DNA of 64,000 nt from Pseudomonas abietaniphila (GTDB taxonomy: Bacteria; Pseudomonadota; Gammaproteobacteria; Pseudomonadales; Pseudomonadaceae): NCBI RefSeq assembly GCF_900100795.1, contig NZ_FNCO01000004.1, forward strand, positions 62,001-126,000, read 5' to 3'. The notes under the pieces were generated by a model that was not told the origin of the DNA, did no database searches, and was given only the letters and a program-made list of their open reading frames with translations. The position numbers were made by a program, and so were the translations under genes. Positions 25,336-33,880 of the stretch are shown piece by piece. The stretch's first letter is position 1. Each line of letters opens with the position of its first letter.

Positions 25336-26244
25336 ATGGATTTCCGCCAACTGCGTTATTTCGTCGCGGTCTACGAAGAAGGTCATGTCGGCCGCGCTGC
25401 CGAGCGTCTGTCGTTGTCGCAACCGGCCCTTTCGCAACAGATTCGTCTACTCGAACACGGCCTCGACGTCAGCCTGTTCGAACGCAGCAGTAAACGCCTC
25501 CTGCCAACCCTCGCCGCGCACACGCTGTACAACCATGCCGTCCCGCTGCTTGAAGGGATGCAGCGCGCCCGCGATGCACTGCGCAACTTCAAGGGTCAGT
25601 CGCAACGGACGCTGGCCATCGGCGTAATGCAGACCGTGCACTCCAGCCTGGTTCCGCAGATGCTTGAACACGTGCGCAAGGAGCAGCCGCATCTGGTGGT
25701 GCAGATCTACGAACTGAGCGCGATGGAAATCGAGCGTCGCCTGCTAAACGGCTCGCTGGACATCGGCATCAGCTACCTGCCGCCCCGCCAGCCGGGGCTG
25801 CATGGCATGCTGCTGTACGAAGACGAACTGAAGCTGGTCATCCCGGCGAATCACCCGTTGCGCGAATTCAAGAAAGTCTCGATGAGCCAGGCGGCCGAAC
25901 TGCCCATGCTGCTTTTAGGCGAAGAGTTCCAGGTGCGGCAGATCTGGCAGAGCCAATTGAGCAATCTGGGTCGCCGCCCGCACGTTCAGGCTGAACTGAA
26001 CAACATGGCCGGCATTCTCGACAGCTTGTCCCACATGAAGCTTGCCACCGTGCTGCCGGGTCGCGCGCAGGATATTCAAGAGAACGAAGAACTGTTGTGG
26101 AAACCGCTGAGCGAACCGAGGGTGCCATTGCAGATCGGACTTGTGTATCGAGATGCCTTACGACAGCAAACGACGCTGGAGCTGCTGAAGTCGGTACTGG
26201 AAGAAGTGGTCAATCCCACACCCGCCGCGCTGGAGAGGTTGTGA
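25336..26244 (+). CDS. LysR-family transcriptional regulator
   Basis: 302 residues with the LysR winged helix at the start (MDFRQLRYFVAVYEEGHVGR, AERLSLSQPALSQQIRLLE) and a periplasmic-binding-like effector domain (LAIGVMQTVHSSLVPQML, LDIGISYLPPRQPGL). The effector domain resembles CynR/CatR-type regulators, so the inducer may be a small acid, but that is only a guess. It is divergent from the MOSC gene 102 bp away and ends just before the terminator of the minus-strand Rsm sRNA; a regulatory link with either is not shown. Confidence 0.92.
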   Translation: MDFRQLRYFVAVYEEGHVGRAAERLSLSQPALSQQIRLLEHGLDVSLFERSSKRLLPTLAAHTLYNHAVPLLEGMQRARDALRNFKGQSQRTLAIGVMQTVHSSLVPQMLEHVRKEQPHLVVQIYELSAMEIERRLLNGSLDIGISYLPPRQPGLHGMLLYEDELKLVIPANHPLREFKKVSMSQAAELPMLLLGEEFQVRQIWQSQLSNLGRRPHVQAELNNMAGILDSLSHMKLATVLPGRAQDIQENEELLWKPLSEPRVPLQIGLVYRDALRQQTTLELLKSVLEEVVNPTPAALERL

Positions 26245-26274
26245 GGCAGAAGGAGGGATTTTCAAACCGCAGAT

Positions 26275-26402
26275 AAAAGAAAACCCCGCCGAGGCGAGGT
26301 TTTCCAGACTGTTTCCCTGTGACTTCCCTTTCGTCCCGCCATCCTGGCAGGTAGTCCCTACGTGTCCATGTTGTCTGTTTGCGCATCCTGCGCGACGTCC
26401 AT
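26275..26402 (-). ncRNA. rsmY: Rsm-family regulatory small RNA (RsmY/RsmX type)
   Basis: No open frame occupies this gap. Read on the minus strand it carries nine GGA motifs within about 110 nt (for example CATGGACG, CAGGATG, GTAGGGAC, AAAGGGAAG, ACAGGGAAAC), several in short hairpin loops such as GCGCAGGATGCGC. It ends in a strong terminator (AAAACCTCGCC/GGCGGGGTTTT, then TCTTTT). Repeated GGA loops are the binding sites by which Rsm RNAs sequester the translational repressors RsmA/RsmE. An exact GacA palindrome lies about 66 bp before the inferred start, and TAATCT serves as -10. The start at about 26402 is inferred. Whether it is rsmY or an rsmX copy needs alignment. Confidence 0.88.
26276..26303 (-). 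terminator. Terminator of the Rsm small RNA
   Basis: AAAACCTCGCC and GGCGGGGTTTT pair (one mismatch), with TCTTTT following on the minus strand. The same stem could also serve the convergent LysR gene, because A-rich sequence precedes it. Confidence 0.85.
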
Positions 26403-26459
26403 GTAGTTAGATTAATCTTGGATCCATTAGAGCGATAGAGCCAGTTTGTCATCACGTCG

Positions 26460-26477
26460 TGTAAGCAAATGCTTACA
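26460..26477. promoter_or_regulatory. GacA-binding palindrome (UAS)
   Basis: TGTAAGCAAATGCTTACA matches the Gac consensus TGTAAG-N6-CTTACA exactly, and the symmetry extends to 12-bp arms (GTCGTGTAAGCA/TGCTTACACGAC). It is upstream of the minus-strand Rsm RNA at the distance seen for rsmX/Y/Z promoters. It makes the RNA a GacS/GacA target. Confidence 0.92.
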
Positions 26478-26491
26478 CGACGGATACATGA

Positions 26492-28270
26492 TCAAAACTG
26501 CGAAGCATCCAGCAGATAGAGCGACTCACTGCCCGCCTTAACCGAGGCGGCCAGCGAATGGATTCTCGGCAACAAACGCGCGAAGTAAAAGCGCGCAGTG
26601 CCCAGCTTGCTGACGTAGAAATCCTCCTGGGCTTCTTTACCGAGCGCTGCCTTGGCCGACATTGCCCACATGTAGGCGTAGGCCGTGTAGCCGAACGCAT
26701 GCAGGTATTCGACGGAGGCCGCACCGATTTCGTTCGGGTTAGTCCGCGCCCGGTCGAGGACCCAGTCAGTCAACTCGTCAAGCGTCGTCAACGCAGCAGC
26801 CAACGGCTTGGTGAATTCACTCAGCGCACTGTCGGAAGACGCGATGAATGCGCGAATCTCGTCGGAGAACAGCTTGTAGTACGCGCCACCGCTGGCGACG
26901 ACTTTGCGCCCCATCAGGTCGAGCGCTTGAATGCCGTTGGTGCCTTCGTAGATCTGGGTGATGCGCACGTCACGCACCAGTTGCTCCTGGCCCCACTCAC
27001 GAATGTAGCCATGGCCGCCGAACACCTGCTGGCCATGCACGGTGGTGTCGAGGCCCATGTCCGTCAGGAAGGCCTTGGCCACCGGCGTCAGCAACGCAAC
27101 CAGCGCATCGGCGCGTTCGCGCACGCTGGCGTCTTCGCTGTACTTGGCGGTGTCCAGTTGCATGGCGACGTAGGTGGAGAACGCACGGCCGCCTTCGTTC
27201 AAGGCCTTCATGGTCAGCAGCATGCGACGCACATCAGGGTGAACGATGATCGGGTCGGCGACGGTGTCCTTGGACTGAGCACCGGTCGGCGCACGGCTTT
27301 GCAGGCGATCGCGGGCGTATTCGATAGCGTTCTGGTAGGAGCGCTCGCCCGAGGCCAGACCCTGAATGCCAACGCCCAGACGCTCGTAGTTCATCATCGT
27401 GAACATCGCCGCCAGGCCTTTGTTTGGCTCACCGACCAGATAGCCCTCGGCCTGATCGAAGTTCATCACGCAGGTGGCCGACGCCTGAATGCCCATTTTG
27501 TGTTCGATCGAGCCGCAGGAAACCGTGTTTCGAGCACCCAGACTGCCGTCACCGTTGACCAGGAATTTAGGCACCAGGAACAGCGAAATGCCTTTCGGGC
27601 CCGCGGGCGCATCAGGCAGCTTGGCCAGCACCAGATGAATGATGTTTTCGGTGAGGTCGTGCTCGCCGCCGGTGATGAAAATCTTGGTGCCGCTGATTTT
27701 GTAGGAACCGTCAGCCTGAGGCTCGGCCTTTGTGCGCATAATCCCCAGATCGGTGCCGGCGTGCGCCTCGGTCAAACACATGGAGCCGGCCCAGATACCC
27801 GCATACATGTTTGGCAGGTAGGTGGCCTTCAAATCCTCACTGGCGTGGTTATTGATCGACACACACGCGCCGGAGGTGAGCATCGGATACAGCCCAAATG
27901 CCAGGCTCGACGAGTTGACCATTTCTTCGACCTGCGCCGAGACCGCCTTCGGCATGCCCATGCCGCCAAACTCAGGGTTACCGCCGACGCCGACCCAGCC
28001 GCCTTCGGCATAGGTTTTGTAAGCCTGGACGAAACCCGCCGGCGTGGTCACGGCGGTGTCTTTCCAGTGGCAGCCTTCTTCGTCGGCCGCACGGCTCAAC
28101 GGCGCAACGGATTTGCCGGTGACCTTGCCGGCCTCCTCGAGAATGGCCTCGACGGTTTCTGCATCCACCGCTTCGGACAGCTCGGGCAATGTGGCCCAGA
28201 GCCTGGAGACTTCGAACACTTCATTCAGGACGAAGCGCATATCGCGCAAAGGCGCTTTGTAGTCAGCCAT
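26492..28270 (-). CDS. Acyl-CoA dehydrogenase (FadE-type, about 65 kDa)
   Basis: 592 residues, the long acyl-CoA dehydrogenase class with an extra C-terminal domain. It takes two electrons from fatty acyl-CoA in beta-oxidation and passes them to ETF. Marks: start [22 protein letters not shown]/substrate motif CLTEAHAGTDLG, GTKIFITGGEHD, FGGHGYIREWGQEQLVRD and IYEGTNGIQALDL with the catalytic-type Glu in YEGT. I use ATG 28270; the longer open frame to 28324 has no support and breaks homology with its paralogue. It is a clear paralogue of the gene at 30070 (same start, same motifs). Chain-length preference is unknown. Confidence 0.93.
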   Translation of the reverse strand: MADYKAPLRDMRFVLNEVFEVSRLWATLPELSEAVDAETVEAILEEAGKVTGKSVAPLSRAADEEGCHWKDTAVTTPAGFVQAYKTYAEGGWVGVGGNPEFGGMGMPKAVSAQVEEMVNSSSLAFGLYPMLTSGACVSINNHASEDLKATYLPNMYAGIWAGSMCLTEAHAGTDLGIMRTKAEPQADGSYKISGTKIFITGGEHDLTENIIHLVLAKLPDAPAGPKGISLFLVPKFLVNGDGSLGARNTVSCGSIEHKMGIQASATCVMNFDQAEGYLVGEPNKGLAAMFTMMNYERLGVGIQGLASGERSYQNAIEYARDRLQSRAPTGAQSKDTVADPIIVHPDVRRMLLTMKALNEGGRAFSTYVAMQLDTAKYSEDASVRERADALVALLTPVAKAFLTDMGLDTTVHGQQVFGGHGYIREWGQEQLVRDVRITQIYEGTNGIQALDLMGRKVVASGGAYYKLFSDEIRAFIASSDSALSEFTKPLAAALTTLDELTDWVLDRARTNPNEIGAASVEYLHAFGYTAYAYMWAMSAKAALGKEAQEDFYVSKLGTARFYFARLLPRIHSLAASVKAGSESLYLLDASQF

Positions 28271-28436
28271 GGCAAACCTCGCAAACAGCAGCAAATAACC
28301 CGGAAAAAGGGACGCCGCAGTCATTCAGCGGCGTCGATGTGTCAGTGAATCCGAGTGTACATGAACACCATTTGCGACACATAGGGTCAGGTAGTGACCA
28401 TTTATCTAATTAAGGTCACAAATAACCAGAATGCAT

Positions 28437-28470
28437 TCAAAGGCCTTCACAGAGCCGTGAAAGCCTTTGA
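28437..28470. repeat. Inverted repeat between the diguanylate cyclase and acyl-CoA dehydrogenase genes
   Basis: TCAAAGGCCTTCAC and GTGAAAGCCTTTGA pair over 14 positions with one mismatch around AGAGCC. It lies just after the 3' end of the minus-strand cyclase gene; without a T-run it is at best a weak terminator. Confidence 0.55.
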
Positions 28471-28493
28471 TTACAAGGGAAAGGGAATCCGGA

Positions 28494-29789
28494 TCAGCTG
28501 GCGGCGGCCATTCTCACAACGCCGCGCTTGTTCGTCTGACCGTGTGATATCACGCAATTTCGGCCCGCACCTTTGGCCGCATAGAGCGCCTGATCCGCCG
28601 CTTTGAGCACTTCTTCCGGATTGCGATGTTCCGGCTGGCGCTCAGCGACGCCTATGCTGACCGTGACCGACACCGTCGAAGCTTGCGAGCCCGCCCGGCG
28701 CTGGCGACCCTGCTGATCATCCTGCGGCCGACTGTCCGGGTTACGCAGGTGAATCGCGTAGTTGGCGATGGTTTCGCGGATCACTTCCAGGTGCGGCATG
28801 CACTCCTCCAGCGTCTTGCCCGCGAAGACAATTGCAAACTCCTCTCCGCCGTAGCGATACGCGCGGCCGCCGCCGTTGGTGATCTTCGACAGCTTGCTGG
28901 CAACTAGGCGCAGCACCTGATCGCCGACGTCGTGACCGTGGGTGTCGTTGAATTTTTTGAAATGATCAACGTCGCTCATGGCCAACACGTAGTTGCGGCC
29001 CAGGCGCTGCATCCGTTCGTTGAGTGCGCGTCGTCCGGGCAAGCCGGTCAGCTCGTCACGGAACGCCATCTGATAGGCCTCATGCGCAACCGCCGAGGCG
29101 ATCATCAACATCACCTGGCTGCACATGATGTTCAGCGTGAACGGCAGAATGAATGTTTTGGGCAACGCCCAGAACAGTCCGAGCAGACCCACCAGTTGCG
29201 CCGCGTGCAGCGGACGGGGTTTGCGGATGTACTGCGTGATGAGCACCGCGAAAGCGATCAGGAAGGTCGCGTAAGACAGCTGGATCAGGCTCATCCACTC
29301 GCCGTGCAGCGACGGCCAGCGGATGTCGGCCAACCAGGCCAGCAATGCTTCGGGGAAGCTTTGCTCAAGCCCAAGCGCCACGCTGCCCACCGCCACGAAA
29401 ACGGCCAGACGGGCGACGAGGTCCTGAAACAGGTGCGTGCGTTCTTCCCAGGCGGCGTAGAGCGCGAACATTACCGGTAGCAACAGACAACACAGGTGGA
29501 ACACCACCGCAGCGTCGTCGCGGACCTTGCCGTTGTCCCGGTAGTAATCGGTTTGTGTGTCGAGCAGGAAATACGCGGTGTACACGGTGATCATCAGAAA
29601 CAGTTCACGCTGGCGTTTATAAACGCCGCAATACGCACCACCGAGCAACAGCACCAACGTGGGGAGCACGTTGAACAGTGAGGTGAAGAAGACGTTGAGG
29701 TCCTTGACGTACGCAGCCGCGAGTCCGGCGATCAACAACGCCAGTGACGGTAAAAAATGGCTGAGACGTGCGGCGGAAGGGCGCAGCAA
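28494..29789 (-). CDS. Membrane diguanylate cyclase (GGEEF)
   Basis: 431 residues: about seven hydrophobic segments (residues about 10-245) followed by a GGDEF domain. The active motif is YRYGGEEFAIVF, with MSDVDHFKKFNDTHGHDVGDQVL upstream, so it should make c-di-GMP. I see no RxxD inhibitory site before GGEEF (the stretch reads SKITNGGGRAYRYGGEEF), so product inhibition may be absent. The TTG start at 29789 is supported by AGGAG 9 nt upstream. It sits between two acyl-CoA dehydrogenase genes in the same direction. A link between fatty-acid use and c-di-GMP is only suggested by position. Confidence 0.92.
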   Translation of the reverse strand: MLRPSAARLSHFLPSLALLIAGLAAAYVKDLNVFFTSLFNVLPTLVLLLGGAYCGVYKRQRELFLMITVYTAYFLLDTQTDYYRDNGKVRDDAAVVFHLCCLLLPVMFALYAAWEERTHLFQDLVARLAVFVAVGSVALGLEQSFPEALLAWLADIRWPSLHGEWMSLIQLSYATFLIAFAVLITQYIRKPRPLHAAQLVGLLGLFWALPKTFILPFTLNIMCSQVMLMIASAVAHEAYQMAFRDELTGLPGRRALNERMQRLGRNYVLAMSDVDHFKKFNDTHGHDVGDQVLRLVASKLSKITNGGGRAYRYGGEEFAIVFAGKTLEECMPHLEVIRETIANYAIHLRNPDSRPQDDQQGRQRRAGSQASTVSVTVSIGVAERQPEHRNPEEVLKAADQALYAAKGAGRNCVISHGQTNKRGVVRMAAAS

Positions 29790-29904
29790 GAGGAATGTCT
29801 CCTACTTGTACAAATCAAATGGCATTGTGCCTGTATCGGCCAGATCATAGATTTGATGAGGAGAATTTGTGAGATGGATCACTCTTTTTTGCGTCACCTC
29901 AGAC

Positions 29905-29997
29905 CTGTAGGAGCGCGCTTGCCCGCGAATGGATGGCACATTCACCACCATTGCAATGGATGTACTGACCTGATCGCGGGCAAGTGCGCTCCTACAG
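29905..29997. repeat. REP-type inverted pair, GCGCTTGCCCGCG family
   Basis: CTGTAGGAGCGCGCTTGCCC.. at 29905 is mirrored by ..GGGCAAGTGCGCTCCTACAG ending 29997. Same family as 43169-43258 and 56325-56416, and as the half-copy within pqqF. Confidence 0.9.
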
Positions 29998-30012
29998 ATC
30001 GGCGGTGCGCAC

Positions 30013-30047
30013 AAAAAAGCCGCTCACCCCGAAGGACAAGCGGCTTT
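30013..30047 (-). terminator. Intrinsic terminator of the acyl-CoA dehydrogenase gene
   Basis: On the minus strand AAAGCCGCTT pairs with GAGCGGCTTT and is followed by a T-run; it lies about 22 bp after the stop at 30070. Confidence 0.85.
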
Positions 30048-30069
30048 GAGGTAAAACCCTGCGGCTGAC

Positions 30070-31875
30070 TCAGTAAGCCAGGCCGAAGTGCTCTTCGTTC
30101 ATGTCCATCAGGTTGTTGGCGCCCGACAGCATGGCCGCAACGTGAGTGCGGGTGCGCGGCAGGATGCGCTGGAAGTAGAAACGAGCGGTCTGCAGCTTCG
30201 CGGTGTAGAACGCCTCTTCCGTGGTGCCAGCCGCCAGTTTTTCGGCTGCGACACGTGCCATGTCAGCCCAGAAGTACGCCAGGCACACATAACCGGAGAA
30301 CATCAGGTAATCCACCGAAGCGGCACCGACTTCTTCGCGGTCTTTCATGGCGGCCATGCCGACCTTCATGGTCAACTCGCCCCACTCTTTGTTCAGCGCA
30401 GCCAGCGGCGTCACGAATTCGTTGACGACCTCATTGCCTTCCTGCGACTGGCAGAACTTGTGAACGATCTTGGTGAAGCCCTTCAGCGCCTCGCCCTGCG
30501 TCATCAGCACTTTACGGCCCAGCAGGTCGAGAGCCTGAACGCCGGTGGTGCCTTCGTACAGCATCGAGATACGGCTGTCGCGCACGTTCTGCTCCATGCC
30601 CCACTCGGCGATAAAGCCGTGGCCGCCATAGATCTGCACGCCGTGGTTGGCCGACTCGAAACCGACTTCAGTCATGAACGCCTTGGCGATCGGAGTCATA
30701 AAGGCCAGCAGGCCGTCAGCTTGCTTCTTGGCTTCGGCGTCATCGCTGTATTTGACGATGTCGACCTGTTTGGCCGTGAAGTAAACCATCGCACGTGTGC
30801 CTTCGGCGAAAGCCTTCATGGTCAGCAGCATGCGACGTACGTCAGGGTGGACGATGATTGGGTCAGCGGCTTTTTCAGGCGCTTTCGGGCCGGTCAGCGA
30901 ACGCATTTGCAGACGCTCGCGGGCGTATTTCAGACCACCCTGGAAGCCGATCTCGGCGTGAGCCAGACCTTGCAACGCAGTGCCCAGACGCGCGGTGTTC
31001 ATAAAGGTGAACATGCAGTTCAGGCCTTTGTTCGCCGGGCCGATCAGGAAACCGGTGGCGCCGTCGAAGTTCATCACGCAGGTGGCGTTGCCGTGGATAC
31101 CCATCTTGTGTTCCAGCGAGCCGCAGTTCACTGCATTGCGCTCGCCGACGCTGCCGTCAGCGGATGGCAGGAACTTAGGAACGATGAACAGCGAGATGCC
31201 TTTGGTGCCCGCAGGCGCGTCGGGCAGGCGGGCCAGTACGATGTGGACGATGTTATCGGCCATGTCGTGTTCGCCAGCGGAAATGAAGATCTTGGTGCCA
31301 GAGACTTTGTAGGAACCATCAGCCTGAGGCTCGGCCTTGGTGCGCAGCATGCCCAGGTCGGTACCGCAGTGAGGTTCGGTCAGGCACATGGTGCCGGTCC
31401 ACTCGCCCGACACCAGCTTGGTCAGGTAAGCCTCTTGCTGCTCAGGGGTGCCGTGCTCGGAGATGGTGTTCATCGCGCCATGGGACAGGCCTGGGTACAT
31501 GCCCCACGACCAGTTGGCTTCGCCGACCATTTCGCTGACGGCCAGACCCAGCGACTCAGGCAGGCCTTGGCCGCCGTGCGCAACGTCATGGGCCAGGCTT
31601 GGCCAGCCGCCTTCGACGAATTGTTTGTAAGCCTCTTTGAAGCCGGTCGGCGTTTTAACGCCGGACTCGCTCCAGGTGCAGCCTTCGGTGTCACCCACAC
31701 GATTCAGCGGTGCCAGTACCTGCTCACAAAACTTGGCGCCTTCCTCGAGAATGGCGTCGACCATGTCAGGCGTGGCGTCCTGGCATGCTGGCAGACTCTG
31801 ATAGTGCGCTTCGTAACCAAGCAGTTCGTCACGAACGAAGCGAATATCACGCAAGGGGGCCTTGTAGTCAGGCAT
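30070..31875 (-). CDS. Acyl-CoA dehydrogenase (FadE-type), PsrA-box controlled
   Basis: 601 residues, paralogue of 26492-28270: start [88 protein letters not shown]. It acts in fatty acyl-CoA beta-oxidation with ETF as acceptor. ATG 31875 follows AGAGGTTTATCGCT; the frame is open to 31926 but without a better site. Two overlapping PsrA-type operators lie about 100-125 bp upstream, consistent with derepression by long-chain acyl-CoA. By synteny with bio genes it corresponds to the PA0506-PA0508 group of P. aeruginosa. Chain length is not determinable here. Confidence 0.94.
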   Translation of the reverse strand: MPDYKAPLRDIRFVRDELLGYEAHYQSLPACQDATPDMVDAILEEGAKFCEQVLAPLNRVGDTEGCTWSESGVKTPTGFKEAYKQFVEGGWPSLAHDVAHGGQGLPESLGLAVSEMVGEANWSWGMYPGLSHGAMNTISEHGTPEQQEAYLTKLVSGEWTGTMCLTEPHCGTDLGMLRTKAEPQADGSYKVSGTKIFISAGEHDMADNIVHIVLARLPDAPAGTKGISLFIVPKFLPSADGSVGERNAVNCGSLEHKMGIHGNATCVMNFDGATGFLIGPANKGLNCMFTFMNTARLGTALQGLAHAEIGFQGGLKYARERLQMRSLTGPKAPEKAADPIIVHPDVRRMLLTMKAFAEGTRAMVYFTAKQVDIVKYSDDAEAKKQADGLLAFMTPIAKAFMTEVGFESANHGVQIYGGHGFIAEWGMEQNVRDSRISMLYEGTTGVQALDLLGRKVLMTQGEALKGFTKIVHKFCQSQEGNEVVNEFVTPLAALNKEWGELTMKVGMAAMKDREEVGAASVDYLMFSGYVCLAYFWADMARVAAEKLAAGTTEEAFYTAKLQTARFYFQRILPRTRTHVAAMLSGANNLMDMNEEHFGLAY

Positions 31876-31973
31876 AGCGATAAACCTCTGCTGATGAATC
31901 CTGGAATTGGATGACCGTTCGGTCACTGCGGGGACTGGCCCCTACGCCGACGTCGATTGTTTTGCCCGGCGGT

Positions 31974-32001
31974 CAAACAGGTGTTTGAAACATACGTTTA
32001 C
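31974..32001. promoter_or_regulatory. Tandem overlapping PsrA operators
   Basis: CAAACAGGTGTTTG (31974-31987) and GAAACATACGTTTAC (31987-32001) both fit the PsrA pattern (G/C)AAAC-N2-4-GTTT(G/C), the second with a final A then C, and they share one base. They are upstream of the acyl-CoA dehydrogenase at 30070. PsrA is the fatty-acid responsive TetR regulator known to control fadE-type genes in Pseudomonas. Confidence 0.8.
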
Positions 32002-32187
32002 GCCCAATCCTTGTCAAGGGTGCGTCACGCACCTTTCATCGTCGGCGCGTTGAACATCAGGCAGGAAAAGGCCCGCAGCAAGGATCGCGACTGAGTCGAA
32101 TAACGTTGAGTCTAGTTGAGGAGGCGTTGCGAACGGCCGTCAGAAGCCCGTGATTCGGACGGCTGATAAGGCGTTATTCAGAAGGAA

Positions 32188-32210
32188 GGCGCACAACGAA
32201 AACGTGCGCC
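32188..32210. terminator. Hairpin downstream of the small rod-like gene
   Basis: GGCGCAC and GTGCGCC (7 bp perfect) flank AACGAAAAC, 34 bp after the stop of the minus-strand gene at 32244. No U-tract follows, so termination is uncertain. Confidence 0.4.
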
Positions 32211-32243
32211 TAAGCGCACGTTGGAGAAAGCATCAAGCAGAGG

Positions 32244-32540
32244 TCAGGCGTACGTGTCGATAAGCGTACCAAGCATTTCGTCACTGGCTTTTTCGACTTT
32301 AACGCCCGCCTGGACCTGGATCTTGCCCTGGGTCAGTTCGACGATATTGGTGGCCATGTCGGAGGCCGGAGGACGATCAACCGCACGCAAACGCTCAAGC
32401 TGGAAATCGGAAGACTGGGTGCGTCCGGACACTTCCGTCGCCGGGCTGGCCAACTGGGTGGCGGCCTGATCGACACGGTTCTGCCCGACCTGGATAGCAC
32501 TCAGGCCTGGATACAGCGTGTTGTTCAGTGAAATTTGCAT
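32244..32540 (-). CDS. Small protein with flagellar-rod-like C-terminus, function unknown
   Basis: 98 residues. The N-terminus MQISLNNTLYPGLSAIQVGQ and the C-terminus MATNIVELTQGKIQVQAG followed by VKVEKASDEMLGTLIDTYA resemble the first and last helices of axial flagellar proteins (FlgB/FlgC/FlgG), in which SNVVELMQAQ..YQANAKVIKTADEM.. occurs, with the middle rod part missing. No flagellar genes are near. ATG 32540 follows AGGA at 8 nt; an upstream GTG exists two codons earlier. A similar small hypothetical gene occupies this place (between bioD and fadE) in P. aeruginosa (PA0505), as far as I recall. Function unknown. Confidence 0.72.
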   Translation of the reverse strand: MQISLNNTLYPGLSAIQVGQNRVDQAATQLASPATEVSGRTQSSDFQLERLRAVDRPPASDMATNIVELTQGKIQVQAGVKVEKASDEMLGTLIDTYA

Positions 32541-32861
32541 GACCACGGTCCTCTGTTCATCAAGCGAACAGTCAGTATTGAAACAGACGACGGGGGAAAA
32601 CGCCCGACAAAAACAGTAATGGCACTGGGCCTGCTAATAGAGACGACCCCCGAACTGCAGATAACCGCCCCCGCCTCACAGACGTAGCAACCGGTAACAC
32701 GCGCTGCCAGAAAAGGGTGCAGCGCGAAACAATCCGAGGCATCACCTTAACCGGTCCGGCCCGTGCACGCCGCAGTCAAACCCTCGAACTGTGCAGTGGC
32801 GCACATCCTGCATCCTGTGCTGAACTGCCCTTCTCTCACGGATCAGTTGTCGAACGCCGCC
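32541..32861. other. Intergenic region, divergent promoters
   Basis: 321 bp between the divergent small gene and the LuxR-type gene. It contains a 7-bp hairpin, GCGCTGC (32701-32707) with GCAGCGC (32719-32725). The LuxR-type frame stays open back to a GTG at 32763. I see no other gene, tRNA or recognisable operator. Confidence 0.5.
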
Positions 32862-33671
32862 ATGCGCCCAAAGGAACTGAAACACTGGACCACCGGAATC
32901 GCCCATCTTCTCGACCTTCCGGGCGGTGCAGCGCGTCTGGGCGGATTGAGTCAGTGGCTCAAGCAGATTGCGCCGGTGGACCACTTCGTCCTGTTCGTTT
33001 ATGAAGGCAATCACCGTCCTTTGGCGTTGTTCGACACGTTCCCTCCCGACAAACGCAAGATCTACGTCGACGACTATCAGGTCGGGCCTTACTTGCTCGA
33101 TCCGTTTTATCTCGCGTGTACACGCAAACAACCGCCAGGCCTGTGGCGGTTGCGGCAGTTCGCCCCCGACCACTTCTACCTCAGCGAATACTATCTGGCG
33201 TATTACCAGCAGACGGGACTGGCCGAGGAAGTCGCGTTCTTCATCGATCTGGGCGGTGACGCCATGGCGGTGTTGTCGTTGATGCGCGCCACGGCCAGCT
33301 GTGCGTTCAGCCGCGATGAACTGCAGTTGATCGAGTGCGCGCAGGCCATCGTCGAGCAGGTCATCACCGAAGCCTGGCGTCAGCATCGCGAGCAACAGCC
33401 GCGCTCGGCACAGGATCTGGACTTCAAGGTCCACGCTGCTTTCGATCATTTCGGCGATCACATCCTCACCGGACGCGAGCAGGAAATTGTTCGCCTGTTG
33501 CTGCGCGGGCATTCCAGCGCGTCGGTGGCAGAACAGCTTTCCATCAGTCCAGGCACCGTGAAAATTCATCGCAAGAACATCTACGCCAAGCTCGGCATCG
33601 GCAGTCAGGCCGAGCTTCTAGGGCTGTTCATCCGCGAGCTGACCGGGCCGGACGTCGCCGTTTCCGCCTGA
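32862..33671 (+). CDS. LuxR-family HTH transcriptional regulator
   Basis: About 269 residues from ATG 32862. The C-terminal LuxR/GerE helix-turn-helix is clear: LTGREQEIVRLLLRGHSSAS, then VAEQLSISPGTVKIHRKNIY and AKLGIGSQAELL. The N-terminal part (PVDHFVLFVYEGNHRPLALF, DPFYLACTRKQPPGLWRLRQ) is not an obvious autoinducer or receiver domain, so it may sense a metabolite. The start is uncertain: neither this ATG nor the GTG at 32763 has a good ribosome-binding site. It lies about 210 bp upstream of the ABC-importer operon in the same direction and is a plausible activator of it (inference). Confidence 0.85.
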   Translation: MRPKELKHWTTGIAHLLDLPGGAARLGGLSQWLKQIAPVDHFVLFVYEGNHRPLALFDTFPPDKRKIYVDDYQVGPYLLDPFYLACTRKQPPGLWRLRQFAPDHFYLSEYYLAYYQQTGLAEEVAFFIDLGGDAMAVLSLMRATASCAFSRDELQLIECAQAIVEQVITEAWRQHREQQPRSAQDLDFKVHAAFDHFGDHILTGREQEIVRLLLRGHSSASVAEQLSISPGTVKIHRKNIYAKLGIGSQAELLGLFIRELTGPDVAVSA

Positions 33672-33710
33672 TCCAACACCTTTGTAACTGTCGCCCCTGC
33701 CTCTCGTCTT

Positions 33711-33739
33711 TGTAGGAGCCAGCTTGCCGGCGCCTACAT
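33711..33739. repeat. Single REP-like stem
   Basis: TGTAGGAGCCAGCTTGCCGG.. closes on itself with CGCCTACA. It is a short form of the GTAGGAGC repeat family, here in the gap before the ABC-transporter operon. Confidence 0.7.
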
Positions 33740-33880
33740 AAAATCGCCCCTTGAAAGTTGATCTCGACTCGGCTGTCCAGAAACGACCTCTATCCCCCAA
33801 GGGATATATACAGCGCAAAACCGCGATTGCTAGTTTGGCCTCCATTGCAGCGAACCCTGCACGGAATGCGAGAGCCCATG

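Noticed and set aside
26558..28348. A 596-codon open frame on the plus strand opposite the acyl-CoA dehydrogenase
   Set aside because: It is the antisense shadow of a clear family member in GC-rich DNA; its translation is rich in Arg, His, Gly and Val with no domain pattern. The same holds for 30088-31914.
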